DNA from: Rhizobium sp. SSA_523
Lineage (GTDB): Bacteria > Pseudomonadota > Alphaproteobacteria > Rhizobiales > Rhizobiaceae
Length of the DNA stretch: 64,000 nt
NCBI RefSeq assembly: GCF_030435705.1
Contig: NZ_CP129382.1
Coordinates: forward strand, 2,258,501-2,322,500
Direction: 5' to 3'
Shown here: piece by piece, positions 26,956-36,485 of the stretch
How the letters are laid out: each line of letters opens with the position of its first letter
How positions within the stretch are numbered: the first letter of the stretch is position 1
The notes under the pieces: generated by a model
The model's input: the letters and a program-made list of their open reading frames with translations, nothing else
The model's database searches: none
What the model was told of the DNA's origin: nothing
Translations under genes and position numbers: made by a program

Positions 26956-28779
26956 TCAATGTCTTTCCTTCAGCGCAGCCTCATAGGCGGAGCGCGCTTT
27001 GTTGACCTCTTTGCGGGCGGAGACTTCCGGCACCGCCACATCCCACCAGTGACCGCCGGCTGATGGCGTTGGATAGGGATCGGTGTCGATGACGATCACC
27101 GTCGGCGCGCTGGCATGCCGGGCGGCCTCGAGTGCCGTTTCCAGTTCGCTGATCGAGGCTACTTTGGCAGAGCTCGCTCCCATGGCCGCGGCATGGGCCG
27201 CAAAATCGATGGCAACCGGATTGGCCTGGTTGGTGTGGACATAGAGATTGTTGAACTCGGCGCCGCCGGTGCCCATCTGCAACCGGTTGATGCAGCCGTA
27301 GCCGCGGTTATCGGTGATCACCACGGTGATCTTCATGCCCATGGCCACGGCCGTGGCCAGTTCTGAATTCATCATCATGTAGGAGCCGTCGCCCACCATG
27401 ACGATCACGTCGCGCTCGGGCTGCGCCATCTTGATGCCGAGGCCGCCGGCGATCTCATAGCCCATGCAGGAAAAGCCGTATTCCATATGATAGGAAAGCG
27501 GCATCCTGGCCTTCCATAGCTGGTGCAATTCACCCGGCATGGTGCCCGCGGCGCACATGACCACGGTGTCATCGCGCGCGGCACGCTGCACGGCCCCAAT
27601 CACCTGCATGTCGGTCGGCAAGGTATTGGCGTCGGTCGGCGCGGCCGTCACGGCATCGGCCTTCGCAAACCAGCTCGCCTTCAACTGCCCGTCGGGGGGC
27701 GGCAGACGGTGAGCGCCGAGCGCCGCCGAAAGCCGCTGCAAACCCACTTTCGCATCGGCGACCAGCGGCATGGCATCATGTTTGGCACTGTCATAGGCCT
27801 GCACATTCAGGGCCAGGATCTTCCGGTCGGGGTTCTTGAACAGCGCCCAGGAGCCCGTGGTGAAATCCTGGAAACGCGTTCCGACGCCGATCACCAGATC
27901 CGCCCGCTCGCATACCTGATTGGCGCTGTCGCAGCCGGTGACGCCGACGGGGCCGAAGTTCAGATCATGATCCCAGGCAAGCGCGGATTTTCCGGCCTGC
28001 GTCTCGACGACCGGGATCTGATGCGTCTCGGCAAAGGCCCTCAGCGTCTCGGTTGCGCCGGAGAAATGCACGCCGCCGCCGGCGACGATCACCGGCGACT
28101 TCGCCGCCTTCAAAGCCTTGACCGCCTCCTCGAGTTCTTCCCTGTCGGGCTCCGGCCGACGGAAGCGCCAGGTGCGTTGCGCGAAGAAGCTTTCCGGATA
28201 ATCGTAAGCCTCCGCTTGCACATCCTGGCAGAAGGCAAGCGTCACGGGTCCGCAATCGGCGGGATCGGTCAGCGTGCGCATGGCGCGCGGCAGTGCGGTC
28301 AGAAGTTGCTCAGGCCGTGTGATGCGATCGAAATAGCGGCTGACCGGCCTGAAGCAGTCATTGGCCGAAACGCTGCCATCCTCGAAATCCTCGATCTGCT
28401 GCAGGACGGGATCGGGCCCGCGATTGGCAAAGACATCGCCGGGAATGAACAGCACCGGCAGGCGGTTGACATGCGCCAGCGCGGCCGCCGTGACCATGTT
28501 GAGCGCTCCCGGACCGATGGAAGAGGTCACCGCCATGGCCCGGCGCCGGCCGAGCTGCTTGGCATAGGCGATCGCGGCATGCGCCATGGATTGCTCGTTC
28601 TGTCCGCGATAGGTCGGCAATTCCTCCCGCACGCCGTAAAGGGCCTCGCCCATGCCCGCCACATTGCCATGGCCGAAGATCGCCCAGACACCCGCTATAT
28701 AGGGAAGGCCATCCTCGTTCATCTGGCAGGCGAGGTAGCGCACCAGCGCCTGCGCCGCGGTAAGACGGATCGTTGTCAT
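26956..28779 (-). CDS. iolD: 3D-(3,5/4)-trihydroxycyclohexane-1,2-dione acylhydrolase
   Basis: A 607-residue thiamine-diphosphate enzyme that opens the inositol-derived ring. N-terminal Pyr domain ([35 protein letters not shown]), central domain, and C-terminal PP domain with the ThDP/Mg motif [17 protein letters not shown]. The length is typical. GGGGAGGAAAGGC precedes the ATG, and the start overlaps the iolC stop by 4 bp. Confidence 0.96.
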   Translation of the reverse strand: MTTIRLTAAQALVRYLACQMNEDGLPYIAGVWAIFGHGNVAGMGEALYGVREELPTYRGQNEQSMAHAAIAYAKQLGRRRAMAVTSSIGPGALNMVTAAALAHVNRLPVLFIPGDVFANRGPDPVLQQIEDFEDGSVSANDCFRPVSRYFDRITRPEQLLTALPRAMRTLTDPADCGPVTLAFCQDVQAEAYDYPESFFAQRTWRFRRPEPDREELEEAVKALKAAKSPVIVAGGGVHFSGATETLRAFAETHQIPVVETQAGKSALAWDHDLNFGPVGVTGCDSANQVCERADLVIGVGTRFQDFTTGSWALFKNPDRKILALNVQAYDSAKHDAMPLVADAKVGLQRLSAALGAHRLPPPDGQLKASWFAKADAVTAAPTDANTLPTDMQVIGAVQRAARDDTVVMCAAGTMPGELHQLWKARMPLSYHMEYGFSCMGYEIAGGLGIKMAQPERDVIVMVGDGSYMMMNSELATAVAMGMKITVVITDNRGYGCINRLQMGTGGAEFNNLYVHTNQANPVAIDFAAHAAAMGASSAKVASISELETALEAARHASAPTVIVIDTDPYPTPSAGGHWWDVAVPEVSARKEVNKARSAYEAALKERH

Positions 28780-30749
28780 GCCTTTCCTCCCCCTGTCACT
28801 TTCACGGCGTCGGCCTTTGCGCTGACATCCGTGCGGGCGCCAGCACGGGCATCAGCGCGGGCCTCATCCCAGATCCGGCACAAGCGCCGGTATCGCGCGG
28901 CCATATCCTCCACGGCAGCCTGATCGCTGATCCGGCCGGCAAGCCACTGCCGCGCGGCCTCCCCGAAGATCGTGCGGCCGACCGCAAAACCTTTGACCAG
29001 ATCAAAGGCGGCGGCAAGGCCGAAGCTCTCCTCCAGCTCCGCCTGCGGCGCGTCGAGGCCCAGAACCACGATGCCGCGCGTATAGGCATCGTGCCGCTCG
29101 ACAGCGGCGCAGGCATTCGCCCAGGCAGCGCGGCTCTTCATCGGCTCCAGCTTCCACCAGTCGGGATAGACGCCGATCTCATAGAAGCGGTCGATGATCT
29201 GCGCTGTCGTTTGGTCATCAACGGTGCCGACCTTGGACGGTATGACCTCCAGCAGGAATTCCAGCCGGTTGCGCCGCGCCGCCTCGAACAGGCGCTTGAC
29301 GGTCTCCTCCTGACGATCCTTCATCTCTGCCGTATCATCGGGATGGTAGAAGCAGAGGACTTTCACCACATGTTCGGCGGCCCATTCGCTCAAGCCGCCG
29401 CAATCAAAACCGAGATCGGGCTCCAGCGTCAGGGGGCGCGAGCCGGGCCATTCGGCTGGCCTGCCGATCCACAAGCCGCTGCCCGCCGCGGCAAACAAGG
29501 CCTGCCGGCCGAGCCGGCCATCGCAGAGAATGCCATAGCCGGCCTGCCCGTCAGCCACTGCAGTTGCCGCCTGGAGGCAAAGCGACTTGAAGGCGCCGAT
29601 CCGATCCGCCGGCACGCCGGCCTCCTCGGCCATCGCCTCCAGTTGCATGCGATGATCGAAGGCGAAGACGCGCATGGTCGACCAGTCGCCCTTGCGGTTG
29701 GTGGACCAATGCACCTGTTCCAGCGCCGCATCCTTGCGCAACGCCTTGGTGCGGATACCGACCTTGAAGAAATACTGCAGTTCCTCCCAGCTCGGATAAG
29801 CGGGCGTGCAGCCGTGACGGGAAACGGCGAAGGCGCCGCAGGCATTGGCATATTTCAGCGCCGTCGGCCAATCTTCGCCCGTCAGCCAGCCCTTCAGCAG
29901 TCCGGCCATGAAGCCATCGCCGGCGCCGAGAACGTTGAAAACCTCGATCGGAAAACCGGGACCGGTCTGCCCCTTGTCAAGGCTGTCGGGAATCTCGCCC
30001 TCGAAGACGGCCGCGCCCATAGGGCCGCGCTTGCACACGAGCGCCGCATTCGACACCCTGCGGACCGCCCGCAATGCCTCAAGCGTATCGGTGGAGCCGC
30101 CGGCAATGTGGAACTCCTCTTCCGTCCCGACGATCAGGTCGAAGAGAGACAGCGTGCCCAGCAATTTTTCCGTGACCTTGCGGGATTCGATGAACCGGCT
30201 TTCGCCCGCCTCATGCCCTGCCAGACCCCAAAGATTGGGGCGATAATCGATATCCAGCGCCGTAAGCGCCCCACTCTGGCGGGCAAGCCGCAGCGCCTTC
30301 ATCACCGCCGCCTCCGTGCGCGGATGCGACAAATGCGTCCCCGTGACGGTGACGCAGCGGGATTGTTCGATGAAGGAGGGATCGATATCCTCCTCGCACA
30401 GCGCCATATCGGCGCAGTTTTCCCGATAGAAGATCAACGGAAACTGGTTCTCGTCGCGAATGCCCAGCAGTACAAGCGCCGTCAGGCGCTCGGGATCGGT
30501 CTTCACCCCACGCACATCCACGCCTTCGCGGACGAGCTGCTCACGGATGAAGCGTCCCATATGCTCGGCACCGACCCGTGTGATCAGAGCCGATTTCAGA
30601 CCCAGGCGCGCAGCACCGGCCGCAATATTGGTGGGCGAGCCGCCGATGTATTTGCTGAAGGAATTCATGTCCTCCAGCCGGCCACCCACCTGGGCACCGT
30701 AAAGGTCCACGGACGATCGACCGATCGTGATCACATCAAGTGGCTTCAA
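28776..30749 (-). CDS. iolC: 5-dehydro-2-deoxygluconokinase fused to a DUF2090 (aldolase-like) domain
   Basis: A 657-residue fusion. Residues 1-330 are a PfkB/ribokinase-family sugar kinase (VGGRLEDMNSFSKYIGGSPT; GAGDGFMAGLLKG with the catalytic Asp) that phosphorylates 2-deoxy-5-keto-gluconate. Residues about 340-640 are DUF2090, a TIM-barrel aldolase-like domain. The fusion is common in proteobacteria and may supply the IolJ aldolase step, since no separate iolJ is seen. The start is a TTG at 30749, supported by GGGAGGG 6-7 bases upstream. iolR lies upstream, and a motif shared with the idhA promoter sits in the 86-bp gap. Confidence 0.94.
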   Translation of the reverse strand: MKPLDVITIGRSSVDLYGAQVGGRLEDMNSFSKYIGGSPTNIAAGAARLGLKSALITRVGAEHMGRFIREQLVREGVDVRGVKTDPERLTALVLLGIRDENQFPLIFYRENCADMALCEEDIDPSFIEQSRCVTVTGTHLSHPRTEAAVMKALRLARQSGALTALDIDYRPNLWGLAGHEAGESRFIESRKVTEKLLGTLSLFDLIVGTEEEFHIAGGSTDTLEALRAVRRVSNAALVCKRGPMGAAVFEGEIPDSLDKGQTGPGFPIEVFNVLGAGDGFMAGLLKGWLTGEDWPTALKYANACGAFAVSRHGCTPAYPSWEELQYFFKVGIRTKALRKDAALEQVHWSTNRKGDWSTMRVFAFDHRMQLEAMAEEAGVPADRIGAFKSLCLQAATAVADGQAGYGILCDGRLGRQALFAAAGSGLWIGRPAEWPGSRPLTLEPDLGFDCGGLSEWAAEHVVKVLCFYHPDDTAEMKDRQEETVKRLFEAARRNRLEFLLEVIPSKVGTVDDQTTAQIIDRFYEIGVYPDWWKLEPMKSRAAWANACAAVERHDAYTRGIVVLGLDAPQAELEESFGLAAAFDLVKGFAVGRTIFGEAARQWLAGRISDQAAVEDMAARYRRLCRIWDEARADARAGARTDVSAKADAVKVTGGGKA

Positions 30750-30792
30750 GAGGCCCTCCCTTTTGCAGCGACGACGCCTCCCGCATCGACAT

Positions 30793-30812
30793 AATAGACT
30801 ATAAATTCCAAA
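30793..30812 (-). promoter_or_regulatory. Candidate IolR operator upstream of iolC
   Basis: AATAGACTATAAATTCCAAA (plus-strand reading) matches 18 of 20 bases of the site at 31696-31715 in front of idhA. The surrounding 30790-30835 stretch is strongly AT-rich, in contrast to the genes on both sides. On the minus strand it reads TTTGGAATTTATAG, with the GGAA half of the GGAA-N6-TTCC motif I recall for rhizobial IolR. Confidence 0.6.
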
Positions 30813-30835
30813 TTCTATTATTTCAATACGAATAT

Positions 30836-31648
30836 TCAGCTCGTGCGACGTGCGCCGACAGCTGTCGACAAGGCAATGGCGAGGCAGAGCGTCGCCGACA
30901 AGGATCGAAAGGCGCCGAAATCCACTTCGGAGACAGTGAGAATGGTGGCACCCATTTTTCGAAGCGGATTGACGGTCGCATCCGTGAGGGCAACGACCGG
31001 GACATTGCGGCTGACAACACTCTCGACCAAAGCAAGGGTTTCCGCAGAATAGGGAGAGAAGGTGATTGCCAGCAAGGCATCGCCCGGCAGAATGGCGCAG
31101 GCACCGTCGAGCCCGCCCGTTCCACTGTGCAGGACCGCCGGAACCTGCATCTTCTCCAAGGCATAGGCGATATAGCTGGCGACGGGGAAGGAGCGGCGCA
31201 GGCCAACAATATGCACGATGCGGGCCTCCGCCAGCGTCTCGACTGCTGCCTCAAGCATCTGATCGTCCACGGATTTCAGAAGATTCTCAAGAGATGCCCG
31301 CCCAGCCTCGACAAACTCCGCCAGCAGCCGTGAGCCATTCTGTTCGCCAAGGTCGCGCAGATGGTCGAGCCGTGTCCTGTAATCCGGCCATCCGCCGACG
31401 TAACTGTCGCGAAACAACCTCTGCATCTCGCTATAGCCGGAAAAGCCGAGGATCTGGCAGAAGCGCATGAAGGCCGAAGGCTGCACGCCGGCGCCCTCGG
31501 CCATTTCCGCCACCGTGGAGACGGCGATCCGGTCGCTATGAGCGGCGACATAATCGGCGCATTGCTTCAACCGCTTGGGTAGCGATGCGGTTACCGCCAG
31601 CAGCCGCTCCTCGAATTCCTGCACGCTTGCCGGCACTCCCTTGACCAT
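30836..31648 (-). CDS. iolR: RpiR-family transcriptional repressor of inositol catabolism
   Basis: A 270-residue regulator. N-terminal RpiR helix-turn-helix (about residues 10-85; VSTVAEMAEGAGVQPSAFMR), then a C-terminal SIS sugar-phosphate-binding domain (about 125-260; IVHIVGLRRSFPVASYIAYA, LLAITFSPYSAETLALV). ATG 31648 is set by AAAGGTGG just upstream. The frame stays open to 32587 opposite idhA, but that part is antisense. It heads the iolC-D-E-B direction and is divergent from idhA. RpiR-type IolR represses iol genes in Sinorhizobium meliloti; the same role is inferred here. Confidence 0.92.
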   Translation of the reverse strand: MVKGVPASVQEFEERLLAVTASLPKRLKQCADYVAAHSDRIAVSTVAEMAEGAGVQPSAFMRFCQILGFSGYSEMQRLFRDSYVGGWPDYRTRLDHLRDLGEQNGSRLLAEFVEAGRASLENLLKSVDDQMLEAAVETLAEARIVHIVGLRRSFPVASYIAYALEKMQVPAVLHSGTGGLDGACAILPGDALLAITFSPYSAETLALVESVVSRNVPVVALTDATVNPLRKMGATILTVSEVDFGAFRSLSATLCLAIALSTAVGARRTS

Positions 31649-31695
31649 GTCGCCACCTTTCCCACCTTGACACGAATATGGCTTCACTCTAGCAA

Positions 31696-31715
31696 AATAG
31701 AATAGAAATTCCAAA
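31696..31715 (+). promoter_or_regulatory. Candidate IolR operator between iolR and idhA
   Basis: AATAGAATAGAAATTCCAAA lies in the 123-bp divergent gap and matches 18 of 20 bases of the iolC-upstream site. Its reverse complement holds GGAATTTCTATTCT, one base from GGAA-N6-TTCC, and a GAAT-N4-ATTC dyad. Its position suits control of both idhA and iolR. Confidence 0.62.
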
Positions 31716-31771
31716 GCCTGTTCGAGCACTGCCTGACGGGTCTGGAATGCCAAAGTGGAGGAGGAGACCCC

Positions 31772-32761
31772 ATGGTGACGAGATTGGCCCTGCTCGGGGC
31801 AGGACGGATTGGCAAAGTGCATGCCAAAGCCATTGCCGCGGACCCCCGCGCAAAGCTGGTGGCCGTAGTGGATGCCATGGAAGCGGCCGCACGCGCTATT
31901 GCCGACGAGGCCGGCTGCGCGGTCACGACGATCGAGGCGGTTCTGGCCGACAGGAATGTCGATGCGGTGATCATCTGCACGCCGACCAACACGCATGCGG
32001 ATCTGATCGAGAAATTCGCCCGCGCCGGCAAGGCGATCTTCTGCGAAAAACCGATCGATCTGGACGTTGCGCGGGCGCAGGCTTGCATCGATGTGGTGGC
32101 GCAGACGGGTGCCAAGGTAATGCTGGGCTTCAACCGCCGCTTCGATCCGCATTTTCAGGCGGTCCGCGCCGAAATCGACAAGGGGACGATCGGCAAGGTC
32201 GAGATGGTGACGATTATCAGCCGCGATCCGGGCGCGCCGCCAGTTGATTATATCAAGGTGTCGGGCGGCATCTTCCGTGACATGACCATTCACGACCTGG
32301 ACATGGCGCGCTTCCTGCTCGGCGAAGACATCAAGACGGTCTTTGCCACCGGCGCGGTGCTGGTCGATCCCAAGATCGGCGAGGCAGGCGACTATGACAG
32401 CGCAAGCCTCATCCTGACGACGGCGAGCGGCCGCCAGGCGATCATCTCCAATTCGCGTCGCGCAACTTATGGCTACGATCAGCGCATCGAAGTGCATGGA
32501 TCGCTCGGCTCCGTCTCGGCGGAAAATCAGCGGCCGGTCTCCATCGAGGTCGCCAGCCAGCACGGTTATACAAGGCCGCCGCTGCATGACTTCTTCATGA
32601 CCCGCTACACCGCAGCCTATGCGGCAGAAATCGCCGCCTTCATCGATACGGTGGAAAAGGGAGCGAAGGCTTCGCCTTCGGCCGAAGATGGCCTGATCGC
32701 GTTGAAACTTGCCGATGCTGCGCTCAAATCCGCGCAGACGGGAGCAGCCGTCACCCTGTGA
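31772..32761 (+). CDS. idhA: myo-Inositol 2-dehydrogenase
   Basis: A 329-residue Gfo/Idh/MocA oxidoreductase that oxidises myo-inositol to 2-keto-myo-inositol with NAD+. It has an N-terminal Rossmann motif LALLGAGRIGKVHAKAI, the catalytic CEKPIDLD lysine, and the substrate block GGIFRDMTIHDLDMARF with its Asp/His pair. A very strong ribosome-binding site (GGAGGAGGAG) precedes ATG 31772. It is transcribed divergently from iolR and converges on rhaK with a 27-bp gap. It is also called iolG. Confidence 0.95.
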   Translation: MVTRLALLGAGRIGKVHAKAIAADPRAKLVAVVDAMEAAARAIADEAGCAVTTIEAVLADRNVDAVIICTPTNTHADLIEKFARAGKAIFCEKPIDLDVARAQACIDVVAQTGAKVMLGFNRRFDPHFQAVRAEIDKGTIGKVEMVTIISRDPGAPPVDYIKVSGGIFRDMTIHDLDMARFLLGEDIKTVFATGAVLVDPKIGEAGDYDSASLILTTASGRQAIISNSRRATYGYDQRIEVHGSLGSVSAENQRPVSIEVASQHGYTRPPLHDFFMTRYTAAYAAEIAAFIDTVEKGAKASPSAEDGLIALKLADAALKSAQTGAAVTL

Positions 32762-32788
32762 CCGGCAGGTGAGGTCAGCCCTCTGCCG

Positions 32789-34162
32789 TCAGGACAGGCT
32801 TTCCCGCCAGGCTCTTGCATAGGCGCCCAGGCTGTCGCCGTCGAACCGGCTCATGATCTCACGAGACTTAGCCGATTGGCGGGCGCCCGCCAGGAGCCCG
32901 GCCCCTTGTGCGGTGCCGGTCGAGCCCGAAACGGCAAGAACGGGTCGCCCGAGGAGCGCCTGAAGGCTTTCCAGATAGGCGGCATTCGATGCGAAGGGCC
33001 CCTCCACCAGGACCGGCCCCCTGGCGCCGATCAGCCCGAGGCATGTCTCGGTCATCAATGCCAGATAAAGGCAGGCCGCCGCCCACCGTTCTGCCTCCGA
33101 TGCGCCCTTGGCATTGATCCAGCGGCTTTCGAGACCAGGATAGGGGCCGGATCCGGAGGAGAGGTTGGGAGTGAGCAGGAGCTGCCTTTCCAAAACCGAA
33201 GGCAGGGCAGCCAGCACGCCCTCCCCATCCGGCGGACCGATCCTTTCGACCAGCAGCTCGAATTCGCGCCCGCCCATGAAGCGCGACGAGGGCACGGCGC
33301 GGCCATAGGCATCGACATTGGCCAGCGTGTCCCGTGCCGGATCCAGATGCGCGAGATCGCCACCGACGGCAAAATTGATGACCCAGGTTCCGGTCGAAAC
33401 CACCGCAAAGGGCGCCGCGCGATCGACCAGGTGCGGGAGGAGCGAGGCATTGGAATCGTGAATGCCGCAATAGACCGGCACTTCACGTGTCAGATGCAGC
33501 GCGGCGGAAAGCTCCGGCCGAACGGGGCCCAGCGCTTCGAAGGCGGAGCGGACCGGCGCCATCTTGTCGCGGATATCCAGACGATCGACGAGTGAGGAGA
33601 AGCTCGCCTCGCCGGGCCGCCACAGATCCGTGTGACAGCCAAGTGATGTCGCCTCGTTCGCGGCAATGCCGGTCAGCCGGTAAGCCCAATATTGCGGATA
33701 GGTGACAATCCTGTGCACCCTTGCGAAGTCATCCGGAAAAGTAGTTTTCTGGAAATGGATCTGGGCGCCAAGATTGAGGCCGCCGGACAGGGCCGGGGAA
33801 TAGGTTTCCGAAAAGGGCGGACGCAAGGCGGCATAGGCATCGCGGATCGGCTGCGGATATTCGTATTCGTAATCCAGCACCGGCAAAGCCAGCGCGCCGG
33901 CCGCATCCAGAAGCACGCCCGATGCACCATGGGCGGTGATGGAAATGGCATCGTATCCGGGCGTCACGGCGAGTTCGCCAAGCGCCTCCAGAAAAAAACG
34001 CCAGAGCCCCTCGATGTCGTAATGCGGATAGGGCTGGGCGGCGATCACCTTGTTCGGCCGGCGCCGGACGTCCAGCTCCCTGCCGCTTTCACAGTCAAGC
34101 ACCAGCACCTTGGCATTGGTCTTGCCGATATCGAGAACGGCAATGCGGTGCACTGATGTCAT
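32789..34162 (-). CDS. rhaK: FGGY-family kinase, L-rhamnulokinase of the rhizobial type
   Basis: A 457-residue FGGY carbohydrate kinase (N-terminal [49 protein letters not shown]). In Rhizobium leguminosarum, rhaK is the last gene of rhaRSTPQUK and is also needed for rhamnose transport; the same position is seen here. ATG 34162 overlaps the rhaU stop (ATGA); the frame is open further upstream to 34246 but that is within rhaU. It should phosphorylate L-rhamnulose for cleavage by the RhaD aldolase domain. Confidence 0.92.
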   Translation of the reverse strand: MTSVHRIAVLDIGKTNAKVLVLDCESGRELDVRRRPNKVIAAQPYPHYDIEGLWRFFLEALGELAVTPGYDAISITAHGASGVLLDAAGALALPVLDYEYEYPQPIRDAYAALRPPFSETYSPALSGGLNLGAQIHFQKTTFPDDFARVHRIVTYPQYWAYRLTGIAANEATSLGCHTDLWRPGEASFSSLVDRLDIRDKMAPVRSAFEALGPVRPELSAALHLTREVPVYCGIHDSNASLLPHLVDRAAPFAVVSTGTWVINFAVGGDLAHLDPARDTLANVDAYGRAVPSSRFMGGREFELLVERIGPPDGEGVLAALPSVLERQLLLTPNLSSGSGPYPGLESRWINAKGASEAERWAAACLYLALMTETCLGLIGARGPVLVEGPFASNAAYLESLQALLGRPVLAVSGSTGTAQGAGLLAGARQSAKSREIMSRFDGDSLGAYARAWRESLS

Positions 34163-34479
34163 GGCAGATGGAAGACCGGCACGAGATCGACGGCCACGGG
34201 CGAATTGTCCGGATTGGTCTCCATGAGATCGGCCATATGCGCCCACCAGCGCTTCATCACCGGATGGTCCGGCAGGCCCGCCATGCCATGATCCGCCGGT
34301 CGCGTCAGGACGGCGAACAGGATATCGGTTTCCGGATCGAGATGGATGGAATAATCGCTGACGCCGGCTTCTGCGAGAAGCTTCACCAGATCGGGCCAGA
34401 TCTCGTCGTGCCGCTTCCGGTATTCAGCCTGCATTCCGGGGTTCAGCTTCATCTTGAATGCATATCTTTCAGAACTCAT
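34159..34479 (-). CDS. rhaU: L-rhamnose mutarotase
   Basis: A 106-residue dimeric alpha/beta-barrel-type mutarotase, also called RhaM. It interconverts the anomers of L-rhamnose before isomerisation. Conserved blocks: [20 protein letters not shown] (catalytic His), [25 protein letters not shown]. It overlaps rhaQ upstream and rhaK downstream by 4 bp each. Confidence 0.95.
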   Translation of the reverse strand: MSSERYAFKMKLNPGMQAEYRKRHDEIWPDLVKLLAEAGVSDYSIHLDPETDILFAVLTRPADHGMAGLPDHPVMKRWWAHMADLMETNPDNSPVAVDLVPVFHLP

Positions 34480-35486
34480 GATCTGCCTGCCTGCTTGATG
34501 CGCCGCGCCAGAATGGGCAGCGCGATGGTCATGATGAGCAGAAGCCCGACGAAGATGGACATCACAATGCCCGGCACGTTGAGAAGGCCGAGGCCGAAGG
34601 TCACAAGCCCCATGACGAAGGCGGCAATCACCACGCCGGCAATCGTGCCCGCACCGCCGAGGATCGAGACGCCGCCCAGCACCACCATGGTCACCACTTC
34701 CAGCTCAAAGCCCTGCGCGATCGACGGACGGGTGGAGCCGAGGCGGGAGGTCAGGCAGACGGCGGCAATGCCGCTCATCAGCCCCGTCAGCAGGAAGAGG
34801 ATGAACTTCACCCTTTCGACGGGAACGCCGGAGAAGCGCGCGGCAAATTCGTTATTGCCGATGACATAGACCTGGCGGCCGAAATTGGTGGCGTGCAGGA
34901 GAACCGCAAAAAGCGCACCGCAAAGGAGGAAGAGGCCAAATTCGAAGGAGAAGACCCAGACGAGATAGCCCTGACCGAAATAGGCGAAGCTTTCCGGATA
35001 GCCGCCATAGGCCTTGTCGCCGAGAACGAGATAGGCAATGCCGCGGAAAAGGCTCATGGTGCCGATCGTCACTACGATGGACGGCAGTTTGAGCCCGGAG
35101 ACCAGCAGGCCGTTGAACGCTCCGCAGGCGAGGCCGACACCGAGACCGATCAGCACCAGGCCCGGCGTTCCGATCCCGTATTGCGCGGCCGCCCCCATGG
35201 CCGTCGACGCCAGGGCAATGATCGCGGCCACGGAGAGATCGATCTCACCGGCAATGATCAGCATGGCCATGGCAAAGGCAATCAAAGCCTTTTCGGTGAA
35301 ATTGAAGGTCGCGTCGGATAGGTTCCAGGCGTCGAGAAAGTAGGGCGAAGCCAGCGAATTGGCGATGAAGATCAGGATCGCCACGCCGAAGAGCAGGACT
35401 TCCCAGCTGGAAAGGATGCGGCTGACCGGGGTTCCGAGACGATCGGGAATGGCCCGGCGGTGGGTGGCCGGTGTATGGTCGCTCAT
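34476..35486 (-). CDS. rhaQ: Rhamnose ABC transporter permease (second)
   Basis: A 336-residue inner-membrane permease of the sugar CUT2 (ribose-type) family, with about ten helices. Signatures: [16 protein letters not shown] and [20 protein letters not shown]. It overlaps rhaP (upstream) and rhaU (downstream) by 4 bp. With RhaP, RhaT and RhaS it forms the rhamnose importer. RhaP and RhaQ are distinguished only by gene order. Confidence 0.92.
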   Translation of the reverse strand: MSDHTPATHRRAIPDRLGTPVSRILSSWEVLLFGVAILIFIANSLASPYFLDAWNLSDATFNFTEKALIAFAMAMLIIAGEIDLSVAAIIALASTAMGAAAQYGIGTPGLVLIGLGVGLACGAFNGLLVSGLKLPSIVVTIGTMSLFRGIAYLVLGDKAYGGYPESFAYFGQGYLVWVFSFEFGLFLLCGALFAVLLHATNFGRQVYVIGNNEFAARFSGVPVERVKFILFLLTGLMSGIAAVCLTSRLGSTRPSIAQGFELEVVTMVVLGGVSILGGAGTIAGVVIAAFVMGLVTFGLGLLNVPGIVMSIFVGLLLIMTIALPILARRIKQAGRS

Positions 35487-36475
35487 GCGGTCACCTTTGA
35501 AGCAGGCTGGCTATTGCGCAGGATGATGCGGCCCTTGCGCGCTTCTGCGCGGGCATTGAAGACGACGGCCAGGATGATGACGATGCCGGAAATCGCCATC
35601 TGCGCGAAAGGCGAGATGCCGATCACCGGCAGGGCATTCTTGATCACGCCGAGGAACAGGGATCCGAGAAGCGCGCCGGCCACCGAGCCTATGCCGCCCG
35701 CAATCGAGATGCCGCCGATGACACAGGCCGCAACGCTGTCGAGTTCGAAGCCATTGGCGATATCGACATAGGCCACGGCATAGCGCGACACCCAGAGATA
35801 ACTGCACAGGCCCGCCATGGCGCCGGACAGGACGAAAGCGAGGAAGCGGGTTCGCCCAACGTCGATCCCGGCATAGACGGCCGCCACCGGATTGCCGCCG
35901 GAGGCATAGGCCGATCGTCCGAAGGCGGTGCGGCTGAGCAGGAACCACATCGCGACCACGACAAGGATCGCCACCCAGGACAGGACCGGCAGGCCGAGAA
36001 TATTCGTCCGCGGCACGTTGAGAAAGGTCGGCGTCATCTGGTGCGCATTCACCCAGCTTCCGCCGGAGAGGACGAAGGCCATGCCGCGATAGATGGTCAG
36101 GGTGCCGAGCGTTACGACGATCGGCGGGATCTGCAGGATCCAGACGAGGAAGCCGTTGATCGCACCAAGAAAGGCGCCGATTCCAAGCGCCATGACGATC
36201 AGCACCGGCAATGGCAGGCCGGGAAAGGCGGCATTGGTCATGGCAACGGCCATTCCGGTAAAGGCAAGATTGGCCGCCACCGACAGGTCGATCGATTTGG
36301 TGAGGATCACGGTCATCTGGGCAAGAGCCAGAATGATCAGGATCGAGGTATCGTTGAAGATATTCGCCAGATTGCCGGGCGCCGCGAAACCGGCGGCGCG
36401 GGTGGAAAAGCCGGCAATCATGAGGAGGATGATGCCGCACAGCAAGAGTTCGCGGCGTTTCAACAGGCGTTTCAT
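35483..36475 (-). CDS. rhaP: Rhamnose ABC transporter permease (first)
   Basis: A 330-residue CUT2 permease with LTKSIDLSVAANLAFTGMAV and IGGISIAGGIGSVAGALLGS, and about ten transmembrane helices. ATG 36475 is preferred because GAGGG lies 8 bases upstream; an ATG at 36493 would overlap rhaT by 8 bp. The start is 10 bp after the rhaT stop. It pairs with RhaQ in the importer. Confidence 0.92.
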   Translation of the reverse strand: MKRLLKRRELLLCGIILLMIAGFSTRAAGFAAPGNLANIFNDTSILIILALAQMTVILTKSIDLSVAANLAFTGMAVAMTNAAFPGLPLPVLIVMALGIGAFLGAINGFLVWILQIPPIVVTLGTLTIYRGMAFVLSGGSWVNAHQMTPTFLNVPRTNILGLPVLSWVAILVVVAMWFLLSRTAFGRSAYASGGNPVAAVYAGIDVGRTRFLAFVLSGAMAGLCSYLWVSRYAVAYVDIANGFELDSVAACVIGGISIAGGIGSVAGALLGSLFLGVIKNALPVIGISPFAQMAISGIVIILAVVFNARAEARKGRIILRNSQPASKVTA

Positions 36476-36485
36476 GCTTGAACCC

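Noticed and set aside
30836-32587. A continuous minus-strand frame of 583 codons that includes iolR
   Set aside because: Only the part from 31648 down is iolR. The upstream 313 codons are antisense to idhA and lie before a good start with AAAGGTGG.
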